The notes under the pieces are model-generated. The model saw only the letters and a list, made by a program, of their open reading frames with translations. It had not been told where the DNA came from and did no database searches. Of a stretch of 40,876 bases of DNA, positions 6,744 through 14,258 are shown piece by piece. Position 1 is the first letter of the stretch, and every line of letters starts with the position of its first letter. Source of the DNA: Candidatus Adlerbacteria bacterium (lineage in GTDB: Bacteria; Patescibacteriota; Minisyncoccia; Phycocordibacterales; SBAW01); assembly GCA_903851045.1 (NCBI GenBank), contig CAINNF010000016.1:1-40876 (forward strand), given 5' to 3'. The position numbers and the translations under genes are program-made.

Positions 6744-8085
6744 AAAATTCGTGGTCGAAGGGCTGGGGGGCGCCAAGACGCTTCGTGGTGCGGTTGCCGT
6801 GCGCGGTGCGAAGAACGCAGCACTCAAATGTCTGGCCGCGAGCGTGTTGTTCGAAGATACGTTGGTGTGTACGAACGTGCCCGACATCGAGGATGTGCGA
6901 CGCATGGGCGAGTTGCTCCAAGTCGCGGGCGCTGAGGTCACGACAAAGGACGGTGTTGTTCGTGTGAGTCCTCCCGACTTCGCTCAAGCTACGTCGGGCA
7001 AGCCCAACTCTGCTGAGGCTACGTCGGGCAAGCCCTCAGCATGGAACACCTCGCTTGATCAGACTATTGCCAAGCGGATGCGCGCGTCGATCGTTATGAC
7101 CGGCCCGATGCTTGCGCGTATGGGCGAGGTGTCCTTCCCATACCCCGGTGGTTGCGTGCTTGGCGAGCGGCCGATCGACCTCTTTCTTGCGGGGTTCACC
7201 GCGCTTGGCGCAAAGATCGTCGAAGCAGATGACTTCTTTACGGTCCGTGCGCCGCAGGGGCTGCGTGGTGCGCACATCTTCCTTCCAATAGTATCGGTCG
7301 GCGCGACCGAGACGCTCATGTTCGCGGCGGCGCTCGCGCACGGCGAGACGATCCTCGAAAACGTCGCCATGGAGCCCGAGATCGTTGCCGAGGCAGAACT
7401 CCTCAATGCGTGTGGCGCACATATCGAGGGTGCAGGAAGTCCGACACTGCGCATCACTGGCACGGGCGGTGTACCGCTGAAGGCAAACGGCGCAGTATTC
7501 TCGATCATTCCCGACCGGCTTGAGGCGGGGAGCTTCCTTATTCTCGCGGCGCTCGCGGCCGAGGATGTGACCGTGACGAAGTGCGAGCCGAAACATCTCC
7601 AGGCGGTGACCTCGTCGCTTGCACGAGCGGGAGTGTCGCTGGAGATCGGTACCGACACTATCCGCGTGCGCGCGAGCGAGAAGCCCTACCAGAGCGTGTC
7701 GGTGCGCACCCACGAATACCCCGGCTTCCCGACCGACCTGCAGGCGCCGATGGCGGTGTTCCTCTCGCAGTGCGAAGGCGACGCGACCATCCTCGAGACG
7801 ATCTACGATGGCCGCTTTCGCTATGCTGAAGACCTGCGCCGGATGGATGCGGACATGACGGTCATGAACCCGCACCAAGTGCTTATCCGCGGCCCCCGAA
7901 AGCTGGAGCGAGCGAATCTCGAAAGCCCCGACATCCGCGCTGGCCTCGCGTACCTCATAGCCGCGATAATCGCCGAAGGCACGTCAAGTGTCGACAACGC
8001 CTACCTGATTGACCGTGGCTACGAACACATAGAAGACCGGCTCTCCAGCCTCGGGCTGCACATCAAACGCGAGAGTTCCAACTAG
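6733..8085 (+). CDS. murA: UDP-N-acetylglucosamine 1-carboxyvinyltransferase
   Basis: Transfers enolpyruvate from PEP to UDP-GlcNAc, the first committed step of peptidoglycan synthesis. The ATG at 6733 gives 450 aa. Landmarks: RGAKNAAL (24-31, with the substrate-binding K27 N28), the loop YPGGCVLGERPIDL with catalytic C141 (the Cys that fosfomycin modifies in most bacteria), FPTDLQAP, and IDRGYEHIEDRL near the end. A Cys-to-Asp change, which gives fosfomycin resistance in some phyla, is not present. About 20 residues (84-103) of repeated ATSGKP-type sequence are inserted before the catalytic loop; they come from an in-frame DNA repeat. Confidence 0.97.
   Translation: MTREKFVVEGLGGAKTLRGAVAVRGAKNAALKCLAASVLFEDTLVCTNVPDIEDVRRMGELLQVAGAEVTTKDGVVRVSPPDFAQATSGKPNSAEATSGKPSAWNTSLDQTIAKRMRASIVMTGPMLARMGEVSFPYPGGCVLGERPIDLFLAGFTALGAKIVEADDFFTVRAPQGLRGAHIFLPIVSVGATETLMFAAALAHGETILENVAMEPEIVAEAELLNACGAHIEGAGSPTLRITGTGGVPLKANGAVFSIIPDRLEAGSFLILAALAAEDVTVTKCEPKHLQAVTSSLARAGVSLEIGTDTIRVRASEKPYQSVSVRTHEYPGFPTDLQAPMAVFLSQCEGDATILETIYDGRFRYAEDLRRMDADMTVMNPHQVLIRGPRKLERANLESPDIRAGLAYLIAAIIAEGTSSVDNAYLIDRGYEHIEDRLSSLGLHIKRESSN
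6974..7035 (+). repeat. In-frame palindromic repeat inside murA
   Basis: The 18-mer GCTACGTCGGGCAAGCCC occurs at 6988-7005 and 7018-7035 with a 30-nt period, so the protein gains two 10-residue units. The preceding CCCGAC pairs with GTCGGG to form a hairpin. Typical MurA proteins lack this segment. Confidence 0.7.
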
Positions 8086-8118
8086 ATACGGTGAACAGTC
8101 GAATATGAGAAACAAGAA

Positions 8119-8140
8119 CCCCACCTATTGCTAGGTGGGG
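8119..8140. terminator. Hairpin between convergent genes
   Basis: A perfect 9-bp stem, CCCCACCTA / TAGGTGGGG, loop TTGC. On the minus strand it is followed by a T-rich tail (TTCTTGTTTC), so it best terminates the gene at 8158-8529; it may also end murA transcripts. Confidence 0.7.
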
Positions 8141-8157
8141 GTAGACGTGGGGCGCGG

Positions 8158-8529
8158 TTAGACGTCGAGGTTGGTTCGCACCAACCTGCCGGTCTTACTG
8201 CGCAACCACCGGGCGAACGGCTTCGGCTCCAAGTAGTCCAGGTTATCCCCGAAACTACTCACCTGTACATCGTACACATCCTCAAGCGGGACGTGTGACG
8301 TTGTCCAGTGCCATTTGCCGTCGACAAGCGTCCCTTGCTCCACCTGCACACATATCTCGCAGGATACGGTGGAGGCGGTGAGCACGAGGGTCGCTTGACA
8401 ATCGCCAAACACGCGGCCGACGCAGACTTGGCCTCTCTCACCACGACCGTACAGGTAGTGGATCATGACCTCGTCTTGCGACAGGTCTTGAGAGAGTACA
8501 GTCAGGGTCGGGTCGATCTCGGTGCGCAT
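8158..8529 (-). CDS. Protein of unknown function (123 aa)
   Basis: The track ORF starts at 8673, but AAAGGAGG stands 5 nt before the ATG at 8529 (MRTEIDPTLTVLSQ), which decides the start. The sequence alternates strands and turns, with two cysteines in SCEICVQVEQG; no membrane segment or signal peptide. No family recognised. A strong promoter 130 nt upstream leaves an unusually long leader, which contains a small hairpin (GTAGCGACGCTAC). It is divergent from mreB1. Confidence 0.75.
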   Translation of the reverse strand: MRTEIDPTLTVLSQDLSQDEVMIHYLYGRGERGQVCVGRVFGDCQATLVLTASTVSCEICVQVEQGTLVDGKWHWTTSHVPLEDVYDVQVSSFGDNLDYLEPKPFARWLRSKTGRLVRTNLDV

Positions 8530-8664
8530 GGGTTCCTCCTTTGCTGCCGAGTTGCGGGATAGGTCTGTAGCGTCGCTACATACATGAAGTAGTTGCAAGA
8601 CATACAGAGTATCCGACAGCCTCGTACAGCAGGGGTCGCCCACACACATAAAGAACTGACGGGC

Positions 8665-8692
8665 AGTATACACGAAACATGTGTTTTGTCAA
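8665..8692 (-). promoter_or_regulatory. Promoter of the 123-aa gene
   Basis: On the minus strand: TTGACA, 16-nt spacer, TATACT. The leader to the ATG at 8529 is about 128 nt. It lies within 30 nt of the mreB1 -10 box. Confidence 0.8.
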
Positions 8693-8734
8693 GTCCTTTG
8701 TTTACAACTCATACTCAGGTAGAATGTGCGGGCA

Positions 8735-9748
8735 ATGTCGTATTTCTCTCCTAAACTGGGTATCGACCTGGGTACTGCTAACACGCTCGTCTTCGTGCCG
8801 GGTCGTGGCGTCGTGCTCAACGAGCCGTCGGTCGTCGCTATCTCGGAGATCGACAAGCGTATTCTCGCTGTTGGTGCGGAGGCAAAGGAGATGATCGGTC
8901 GCACGCCAGGCGAGATCATCGCGTATCGACCCATGAAGGACGGCGTTATCGCCGACTACCGCGTGACGCAGGCGATGCTGCGCTACTTCATCCACAAGGC
9001 GATGGGCCGCTACCAACTCTTCAAGCCCGAGGTGATGGTGTCAGTGCCGACCGGTGTCACTTCGACCGAGCGCCGCGCGGTCGTCGAAGCTGCCATTCGT
9101 GCCGGTGCGAAGAGCGCGTACGTCGTGAAGGAGTCGGTGCTCGCCGCGATCGGCGCGGGTATCCCCATTCACGAGGCGCGTGGCCACATGGTGATCGACA
9201 TCGGTGGTGGCACCTCGGACGTCGCGGTGATATCGCTGGGTGGTATCGTCGCCTCCGTCTCGGTGAAGTGCGCGGGCGACCGGCTCGACCACACCATCGC
9301 GGACTATATCAAGAAGACCTACAACCTCGGCATCGGCGACAAGACGGCCGAAAATATCAAAATTCAGATCGGTTCGGCGGTGCCGCTGGAAGAAGAGTTG
9401 GTGATGACGGTGCGCGGTCGCGATTTTATCTCCGGCCTCCCGCGCTCGTTCGAGCTGAAGTCCAACGATGTCGTAAAGGCGATCGGCAAGGACCTGCGCG
9501 AGATCATCAAAGCGATCCGCGACGTGCTCCAAGAGACACCGCCGGAGTTGGCCGCGGACATCATCGACCAGGGCATCATCATGACCGGCGGCACCTCCCA
9601 GTTGCGCAACTTCCCCGAGCTCGTGTTGCGACGCACTGGCGTCAAGGCGGTCGTCGCGGACAATGCGCTCTTCTGTGTCGCACGCGGCACCGGTATCGCG
9701 CTTGACCACCTCGAATCCTACAAGAAGGCCGTCATCGCGAAGCGGTAG
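8735..9748 (+). CDS. mreB: MreB-type actin, paralog 1
   Basis: A 337-aa actin-like protein that should form membrane-bound filaments guiding side-wall synthesis. GIDLGTANTLVF is phosphate motif 1, VIDIGGGTSDVAVI is phosphate motif 2 and GIIMTGGTSQLRNF is the adenosine motif. The start is the ATG at 8735; the track begins at an upstream GTG. TAGAAT lies 9 nt before it and there is no ribosome-binding site. It is separate from the mreBCD operon at 17295. The adenosine motif (TGGTSQLRNF) differs from the canonical TGGGALLKGLD of paralog 2, so the two may not be interchangeable. Confidence 0.95.
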   Translation: MSYFSPKLGIDLGTANTLVFVPGRGVVLNEPSVVAISEIDKRILAVGAEAKEMIGRTPGEIIAYRPMKDGVIADYRVTQAMLRYFIHKAMGRYQLFKPEVMVSVPTGVTSTERRAVVEAAIRAGAKSAYVVKESVLAAIGAGIPIHEARGHMVIDIGGGTSDVAVISLGGIVASVSVKCAGDRLDHTIADYIKKTYNLGIGDKTAENIKIQIGSAVPLEEELVMTVRGRDFISGLPRSFELKSNDVVKAIGKDLREIIKAIRDVLQETPPELAADIIDQGIIMTGGTSQLRNFPELVLRRTGVKAVVADNALFCVARGTGIALDHLESYKKAVIAKR

Positions 9749-9757
9749 AATATATTT

Positions 9758-10408
9758 ATGCTCACGCATCACGCGTACTATATCGAGGGCTCGCTCACGC
9801 AGTTCGATGCCTATGTCGATGCTATTCGTACGAGCGAAGGCTACGAGGCGAGCGACCCGAACTTCGTCGCGCGCAAGTACGAGAAGTTCGGTATCGACGA
9901 GGCGCGCGCGCTCATCGAGCACGGTGCGCTCAAGAGTACCGGCTCGCGCGCCCTCTTCGTGGTCGCAACCTCCTCGATCACCTCGGAAGCGCAGCAAGCG
10001 CTTTTGAAGCTGCTTGAGGAACCACAGCAGGGGACGATCTTCGTGTTGCTCGTGCCTCACGGGATACTCCTGCCGACGCTGAGGTCGCGGTGTATGCAGC
10101 TTCCTCTGACCGTCGAGATGTCCGCTTCGACCGCGAACACCGCCCGAGAATTTTTATCATGGCCCTACAAGAAACGTAGTGACTGGATAGCGGTGACACT
10201 CAAAAAGGAAGAAGACGACTCGCGCGAATACGTGCGCGCCTTTTTGAACGATCTCGAAGCTGAACTCTATAAACGAATAGAGGACGGCAAGGATATTCGA
10301 GACGGTCTCCAAGAGATAGCCCACTTTCGCCAATACCTCGGCGACCGCTCCCCATCGCTAAAGATGATCCTCGAACACTTCGCCGCGACGTTGCCCCCGC
10401 TTCGCTAA
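9758..10408 (+). CDS. holB: DNA polymerase III delta-prime-like subunit
   Basis: A 216-aa protein carrying the clamp-loader signature EAQQALLKLLEEPQQGTIFVLLV...LLPTLRSRCM, typical of delta-prime (and DnaX). The N-terminal region where a Walker A loop would lie (YIEGSLTQFDAY) has none, so it should not bind ATP, as in other delta-prime subunits. It is short; the C-terminal collar domain is reduced. TAGAAT overlaps the mreB1 stop codon and ends 6 nt before the ATG, suggesting a leaderless start. The symbol is by similarity of role. Confidence 0.8.
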   Translation: MLTHHAYYIEGSLTQFDAYVDAIRTSEGYEASDPNFVARKYEKFGIDEARALIEHGALKSTGSRALFVVATSSITSEAQQALLKLLEEPQQGTIFVLLVPHGILLPTLRSRCMQLPLTVEMSASTANTAREFLSWPYKKRSDWIAVTLKKEEDDSREYVRAFLNDLEAELYKRIEDGKDIRDGLQEIAHFRQYLGDRSPSLKMILEHFAATLPPLR

Positions 10409-10430
10409 AGCTGTGCAGCGCAAGCCATCT

Positions 10431-11117
10431 ATGACCCCGAAGAAACTTACCGAGCGAAAAGAGCGGATACGGAAGCTTGACCGAGCGTTGCAGAAGCTTT
10501 TCCCGCGGGCGAAGATCGAGCTCAACTATTCGACGCCGTGGGAGTTGTTAGTGGCGGTCGAGTTAAGCGCACAATGCACCGACCGGATGGTGAACAAGAT
10601 CACGATGGAACTGTTCAAGACCTATCCAACACTCGATGACTATGTGAAGGCGGGCAAGACCGCCCCAGGAGTCGCGAAGTTCGAGCGGATGGTGAGGTCG
10701 AGCGGCTTCTATCACAACAAGACCAAGAACATTTTAGCAGCAGCAAAGATGGTCAAAGAGCGGTTTAGTGGCGAGGTGCCCAGGACGATCGAGGAGATGC
10801 TCATGATCCCTGGTGTGGCGCGCAAGACCGCGACCGTGGTGCTTGCCGAAGGCTTCGGTGTCATCGCTGGCGTTACGGTCGACACGCACGTCATCCGCTT
10901 CGTGCAACGCTTCGACCTCTCCGACCATAAGGACCCGATCCATATCGAGCGCGATTTAATGCAGCTCTTGCCGAAGAAGGAGTGGAAGCCGTTCGTGCAC
11001 CGTGTCATCTTCTATGGTCGCTACCTCGCACCAGCACGAGCATACGACACGTCGAAGGATCCGCTGATCAAAGTCTACCCACCCGCCGCGACGCACTTTC
11101 GGACACGTCCACAATGA
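10431..11117 (+). CDS. nth: Endonuclease III-like glycosylase/AP lyase without Fe-S cysteines
   Basis: A base-excision repair enzyme for oxidised pyrimidines. The helix-hairpin-helix MIPGVARKTATVVL holds the catalytic lysine (K132), and VTVDTHV supplies the aspartate (D151). The four cysteines that bind the [4Fe-4S] cluster are absent: where E. coli has HGRYTC...C..C.....C, this protein reads YGRYLAPARAYDTSKDPLIKVY. The only cysteine is C49. I use the ATG at 10431; a GTG at 10413 is also open. It follows the delta-prime gene closely and is probably co-transcribed. Confidence 0.92.
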   Translation: MTPKKLTERKERIRKLDRALQKLFPRAKIELNYSTPWELLVAVELSAQCTDRMVNKITMELFKTYPTLDDYVKAGKTAPGVAKFERMVRSSGFYHNKTKNILAAAKMVKERFSGEVPRTIEEMLMIPGVARKTATVVLAEGFGVIAGVTVDTHVIRFVQRFDLSDHKDPIHIERDLMQLLPKKEWKPFVHRVIFYGRYLAPARAYDTSKDPLIKVYPPAATHFRTRPQ

Positions 11118-11163
11118 ACGGACAGTAGCCACACCGCACCTTTTTTAATTTTTTTGTTTTTGA

Positions 11164-11192
11164 TATGCTAGTTTTTTGCAAAAACTAGCATA
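11164..11192. repeat. Perfect palindrome upstream of eno (REP-like, copy 5)
   Basis: TATGCTAGTTTTT / AAAAACTAGCATA, 13 bp, loop TGC, preceded by a T-rich stretch. The right arm (AAAACTAGCATAA) resembles AAAACTAGAATAA of the copies at 2625 and 4233. It may also end nth transcripts. Confidence 0.6.
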
Positions 11193-11227
11193 AGCATCGA
11201 AGAGTGGCGAAGGTTGCGGGAGGGCGA

Positions 11228-11233
11228 TACAAT
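11228..11233 (+). promoter_or_regulatory. -10 box of eno
   Basis: TACAAT ends 6 nt before the ATG at 11240, so the start codon lies at the expected transcription start. There is no Shine-Dalgarno site. This is the clearest example of the leaderless arrangement seen in many core genes here. Confidence 0.7.
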
Positions 11234-11239
11234 AGGCGC

Positions 11240-12490
11240 ATGTCTACGATAACAACGCTTACAGCGCGCGAGATTCTTGATTCACGGGGCAACCCTACGG
11301 TGGAAGTGACACTAGCGAGTGGCTCCAGCGTAGGAGTTGCAGCGGTGCCCTCTGGTGCGAGCACGGGGGTGCACGAAGCACTGGAGATGCGTGACGGCGA
11401 CGCGAGTCGATACAAAGGCCTCGGCGTGCTCAAGGCGGTCGAGCATGTGAATACCGAGATCGCGGCTGCGGTCGTCGGTACAGAATTCTCGCAGGAGTCG
11501 CTCGACGCAGCGCTCATCGCGCTCGATGGGACGCCAAACAAGTCGCGACTCGGTGCCAACGCCATCCTCGGCGTCTCGCTCGCGTTCGCGCGCGCCACGG
11601 CTCTGGAGCGCGGTCTCGAACTCTATCAACACCTTGGGAGTCTCGTTGGTGCCACCGAGTTCGCGCTGCCGCAGCCCATGCTCAACATCATCAATGGCGG
11701 CAAGCATGCGGACAGTGGGCTTGATGTGCAGGAGTTCATGCTCGCGCCGACGAAGTTCGAGACGTTCGAGCGAAAGATCCAGGCAGGAGCCGAGGTCATC
11801 GGTTCGCTCAAGAAACTACTCAGCACCAAGAGCTACGCGGTGAGCGTCGGCGACGAAGGCGGATTCGCGCCGAAACTGTCGTCCAACGAAGAAGCATTCG
11901 ACCTCATCATCCAAGCCGTCCGGGATGCAGGATACATGACCGAGCAGGTGCAGGTCGGCATGGATGCCGCAGCATCGAGTTTTTATACAGACGCAATGTA
12001 TACGCTCAAGATCGAAGGGGCCAAGCAGTCGCTCAACGGTGCGGGCATGATCAGTTGGTATCAAAGTCTCGTGCAAAAGTATCCGCTCATCCTTATCGAA
12101 GATGGACTCGCCGAGGACGACTGGGATGGCTTCACCGCTCTGACGCAGACACTGGGCGACACGGTGCGCGTGGTGGGGGACGACCTGCTCGTGACGAACA
12201 TCGCGCGCATCAAAACGGCGATCGAGAAGAAGGCGGTCAACTCGGTACTCATCAAACTCAACCAAATAGGCACGCTCACCGAGACTATTGCCGCGATACA
12301 ACTCACCAAGGCACAGGGGTGGGCGCCGTTCGTTTCGCACCGCTCGGGCGAGACGACCGACACCTTCATCGCGGACCTAGCGGTCGGGTTGTCGTGTCCG
12401 TTCATCAAATCGGGCTCCCTGGTGCGCGGCGAGCGCGTGTGCAAGTACAATCGCCTGGTGGAGATCGAGCGACATCTCGCGCGCGCCTAA
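11240..12490 (+). CDS. eno: Enolase
   Basis: Interconverts 2-phosphoglycerate and phosphoenolpyruvate, requiring Mg. The 416-aa protein starts MSTITTLTAREILDSRGNPTVEV. Visible family landmarks are PSGASTGVHEA, LNIINGGKHAD, VGDEGGFAPKL, IEDGLAEDDWDGF, KLNQIGTLTET and SHRSGETTDTFIADLAVG, which carry the metal ligands and catalytic Glu/Lys/His residues. Length is slightly below the usual 420-430. It is followed 23 nt later by frr, which has its own -10 box. Its product also feeds PEP to murA. Confidence 0.98.
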   Translation: MSTITTLTAREILDSRGNPTVEVTLASGSSVGVAAVPSGASTGVHEALEMRDGDASRYKGLGVLKAVEHVNTEIAAAVVGTEFSQESLDAALIALDGTPNKSRLGANAILGVSLAFARATALERGLELYQHLGSLVGATEFALPQPMLNIINGGKHADSGLDVQEFMLAPTKFETFERKIQAGAEVIGSLKKLLSTKSYAVSVGDEGGFAPKLSSNEEAFDLIIQAVRDAGYMTEQVQVGMDAAASSFYTDAMYTLKIEGAKQSLNGAGMISWYQSLVQKYPLILIEDGLAEDDWDGFTALTQTLGDTVRVVGDDLLVTNIARIKTAIEKKAVNSVLIKLNQIGTLTETIAAIQLTKAQGWAPFVSHRSGETTDTFIADLAVGLSCPFIKSGSLVRGERVCKYNRLVEIERHLARA

Positions 12491-12498
12491 GAGTTTGG

Positions 12499-12504
12499 TA
12501 TACT
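12499..12504 (+). promoter_or_regulatory. Extended -10 box of frr
   Basis: TTGGTATACT ends 9 nt before the frr ATG in the 23-nt eno-frr gap. It suggests that frr and rseP have a separate, nearly leaderless transcript. Confidence 0.6.
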
Positions 12505-12513
12505 ATCCCTTAT

Positions 12514-13065
12514 ATGGCATACGACTTTAAACCGTTCGAGAAGAAGATTACCGAGATAACGGAGCGATTGGGCCGTGAACTTTCAGGTATCCGCACAGGT
12601 CGCGCGACGCCACTGATCCTCGACGGCGTCCAGGTCGAAAGTTATGGCACCCGCATGAACCTTAACCAGGTCGCGAACATCTCGGTGGAGGACGCGCGGA
12701 CGCTGCGTGTGGCGCCGTGGGACGCATCCCAGGCGAAGGAGATCGAGAAGGCGATCACGGTCGCCAACCTCGGTGTCTCGGTCGGTGCGGACGAAAAGGG
12801 CGTGCGCGTGTTCTTTCCCGACCTTACCTCCGAGCGTCGTGTCGCTTTGGTCAAACTCGCAAAGGAGCGCATCGAAGAAGCGCGCACGTCACTTCGGCAT
12901 GAGCGCGACGAGGTCTGGTCGGACATCCAAAAGAAGGAACGCGACGGCGACATCCCCGAAGACGACAAATTTCGGTTCAAGGACGAGATGCAGAAACGTG
13001 TCGATGCGGCGAACGCATCCTTCGACGAAGCGCTCGAGCGAAAGGAGAAGGAGATCACCGGATAA
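12514..13065 (+). CDS. frr: Ribosome recycling factor
   Basis: Splits post-termination ribosomes together with EF-G. The 183-aa protein (MAYDFKPFEKKITEITERLGRELSGIRTGRATP) has the family signature IRTGRATP...VESYGTRMNLNQVANISVEDARTL and the C-terminal helical part VKLAKERIEEARTSLRHERDEV. Length is normal. The track ORF starts inside eno; the ATG at 12514 is the conserved start and follows a TATACT by 9 nt. It lies 3 nt before rseP. Confidence 0.97.
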   Translation: MAYDFKPFEKKITEITERLGRELSGIRTGRATPLILDGVQVESYGTRMNLNQVANISVEDARTLRVAPWDASQAKEIEKAITVANLGVSVGADEKGVRVFFPDLTSERRVALVKLAKERIEEARTSLRHERDEVWSDIQKKERDGDIPEDDKFRFKDEMQKRVDAANASFDEALERKEKEITG

Positions 13066-13068
13066 CCC

Positions 13069-14163
13069 ATGCTCAGCATCCTCCTCTTCATTCTGGTACT
13101 TATCGTCTTGATACTCGTGCACGAGTTCGGACATTTTATTGTGGCAAAGGCCTTTGGGATCCGTGTCGACGAGTTCGGTATCTTCTTCCCACCGCGCCTT
13201 TTTGGTATCAAGTGGGGCGAGACGACCTACACGTTCAACAGCATCCCCGTCGGTGGGTTCGTCAAGATCTTTGGTGAGACGGCCGAGGACGAGAAGAAGG
13301 AAGGTGTCGTAAAGAATCCTCGAAGCTTCGTCCACAAACCACGTTGGATACAGGCGGCGGTCATCGTCGCGGGCATCGTGTGCAACATCCTCTTCGCGTG
13401 GATAGTCCTCTCGGCCGGATATGTTATCGGTATGCAGTCGGCGGTCGACCATATCGGTATCGGCACCGTACGTGATGCGAAGGTGACGATTCTTGGGGTG
13501 CTCCCGCACTCTCCCGCTGAGCAGGCTGGGCTGCAGACGAACGACGTGCTCCAGTCGCTCCAGACCGGGACAGCCCAGTTGCCGCACGGGGCGTCGAGCG
13601 ACGAAACCCGCGCGTTTATCGCTGCGCACGACTCGGAAAGCATGATATTGGTCGTCGACCGGAGTGGCGAGACCAAGAACTTTTTGGCGAAGCCTGCGGA
13701 TGGTATCGTCGCAGGACATAAAGCGCTCGGTGTGGAACTCGACGATGTCGGCGTGCTGCAGCTCAATCCGGTGCTCGCGCTCGTCCAAGGAGCGATCGTG
13801 ACGAAAGAGATGACCGTTCAGACCGCGACCGGACTCGCGTCGTTCCTCTACACGATCCTTCACGGTACGGCGAACTTTGCGAGCGTCTCGGGACCTATCG
13901 GTATCGTTAAGATCGGTTCGGCGGCGGTACACAACGGCTTGGTCGACACCATCTTCCTTGCTGCGCTTATCTCCATCAATCTCGCCATCATCAACATTAT
14001 CCCCATCCCGGGGCTCGATGGGGGACGCCTCCTGTTCATCATCATCGAAGGCGTCCGAGGCAAGCCGATCTCCGAGAAGGTCGCGACCTGGGCGACCATC
14101 GCAGGCTTCGCGCTTCTGATCCTCCTCATGCTCGTCGTGTCGTATCACGACGTGGTGCATTAG
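13069..14163 (+). CDS. rseP: Site-2 zinc metalloprotease (RseP family)
   Basis: An intramembrane protease of 364 aa. The N-terminal membrane helix carries HEFGH (18-22), and INIIPIPGLDGG near the C-terminus supplies the third zinc ligand. Between them is a single PDZ domain (GVLPHSPAEQAGLQTNDVL). Further membrane segments are at about 100-125 and at the C-terminal end. In other bacteria it cuts anti-sigma factors or signal-peptide remnants; no anti-sigma gene is seen here. Only 3 nt separate it from frr. Confidence 0.95.
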   Translation: MLSILLFILVLIVLILVHEFGHFIVAKAFGIRVDEFGIFFPPRLFGIKWGETTYTFNSIPVGGFVKIFGETAEDEKKEGVVKNPRSFVHKPRWIQAAVIVAGIVCNILFAWIVLSAGYVIGMQSAVDHIGIGTVRDAKVTILGVLPHSPAEQAGLQTNDVLQSLQTGTAQLPHGASSDETRAFIAAHDSESMILVVDRSGETKNFLAKPADGIVAGHKALGVELDDVGVLQLNPVLALVQGAIVTKEMTVQTATGLASFLYTILHGTANFASVSGPIGIVKIGSAAVHNGLVDTIFLAALISINLAIINIIPIPGLDGGRLLFIIIEGVRGKPISEKVATWATIAGFALLILLMLVVSYHDVVH

Positions 14164-14180
14164 TTCTTGTGTTAGGTAAA

Positions 14181-14218
14181 AAAGTCCACACAATCGCCGA
14201 AACGATAGTGTGGACTTT
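14181..14218. terminator. Bidirectional terminator
   Basis: AAAGTCCACAC / GTGTGGACTTT, with an inner TCG/CGA pair, between the convergent rseP and the minus-strand gene at 14259. It has A-rich and T-rich flanks on both sides. Confidence 0.85.
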
Positions 14219-14258
14219 GAGTTTGGGAGGGAACGTTTCTGTTGTTAGTACGCGATGC

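Noticed and set aside
5706-6941. 411-codon ORF as one long deformylase
   Set aside because: The family N-terminus starts at 6296; the upstream part is antisense to murA and the 6363 gene.
7036-7878. 280-codon minus-strand ORF opposite murA
   Set aside because: Shadow of the strongly coding murA frame; no family features.
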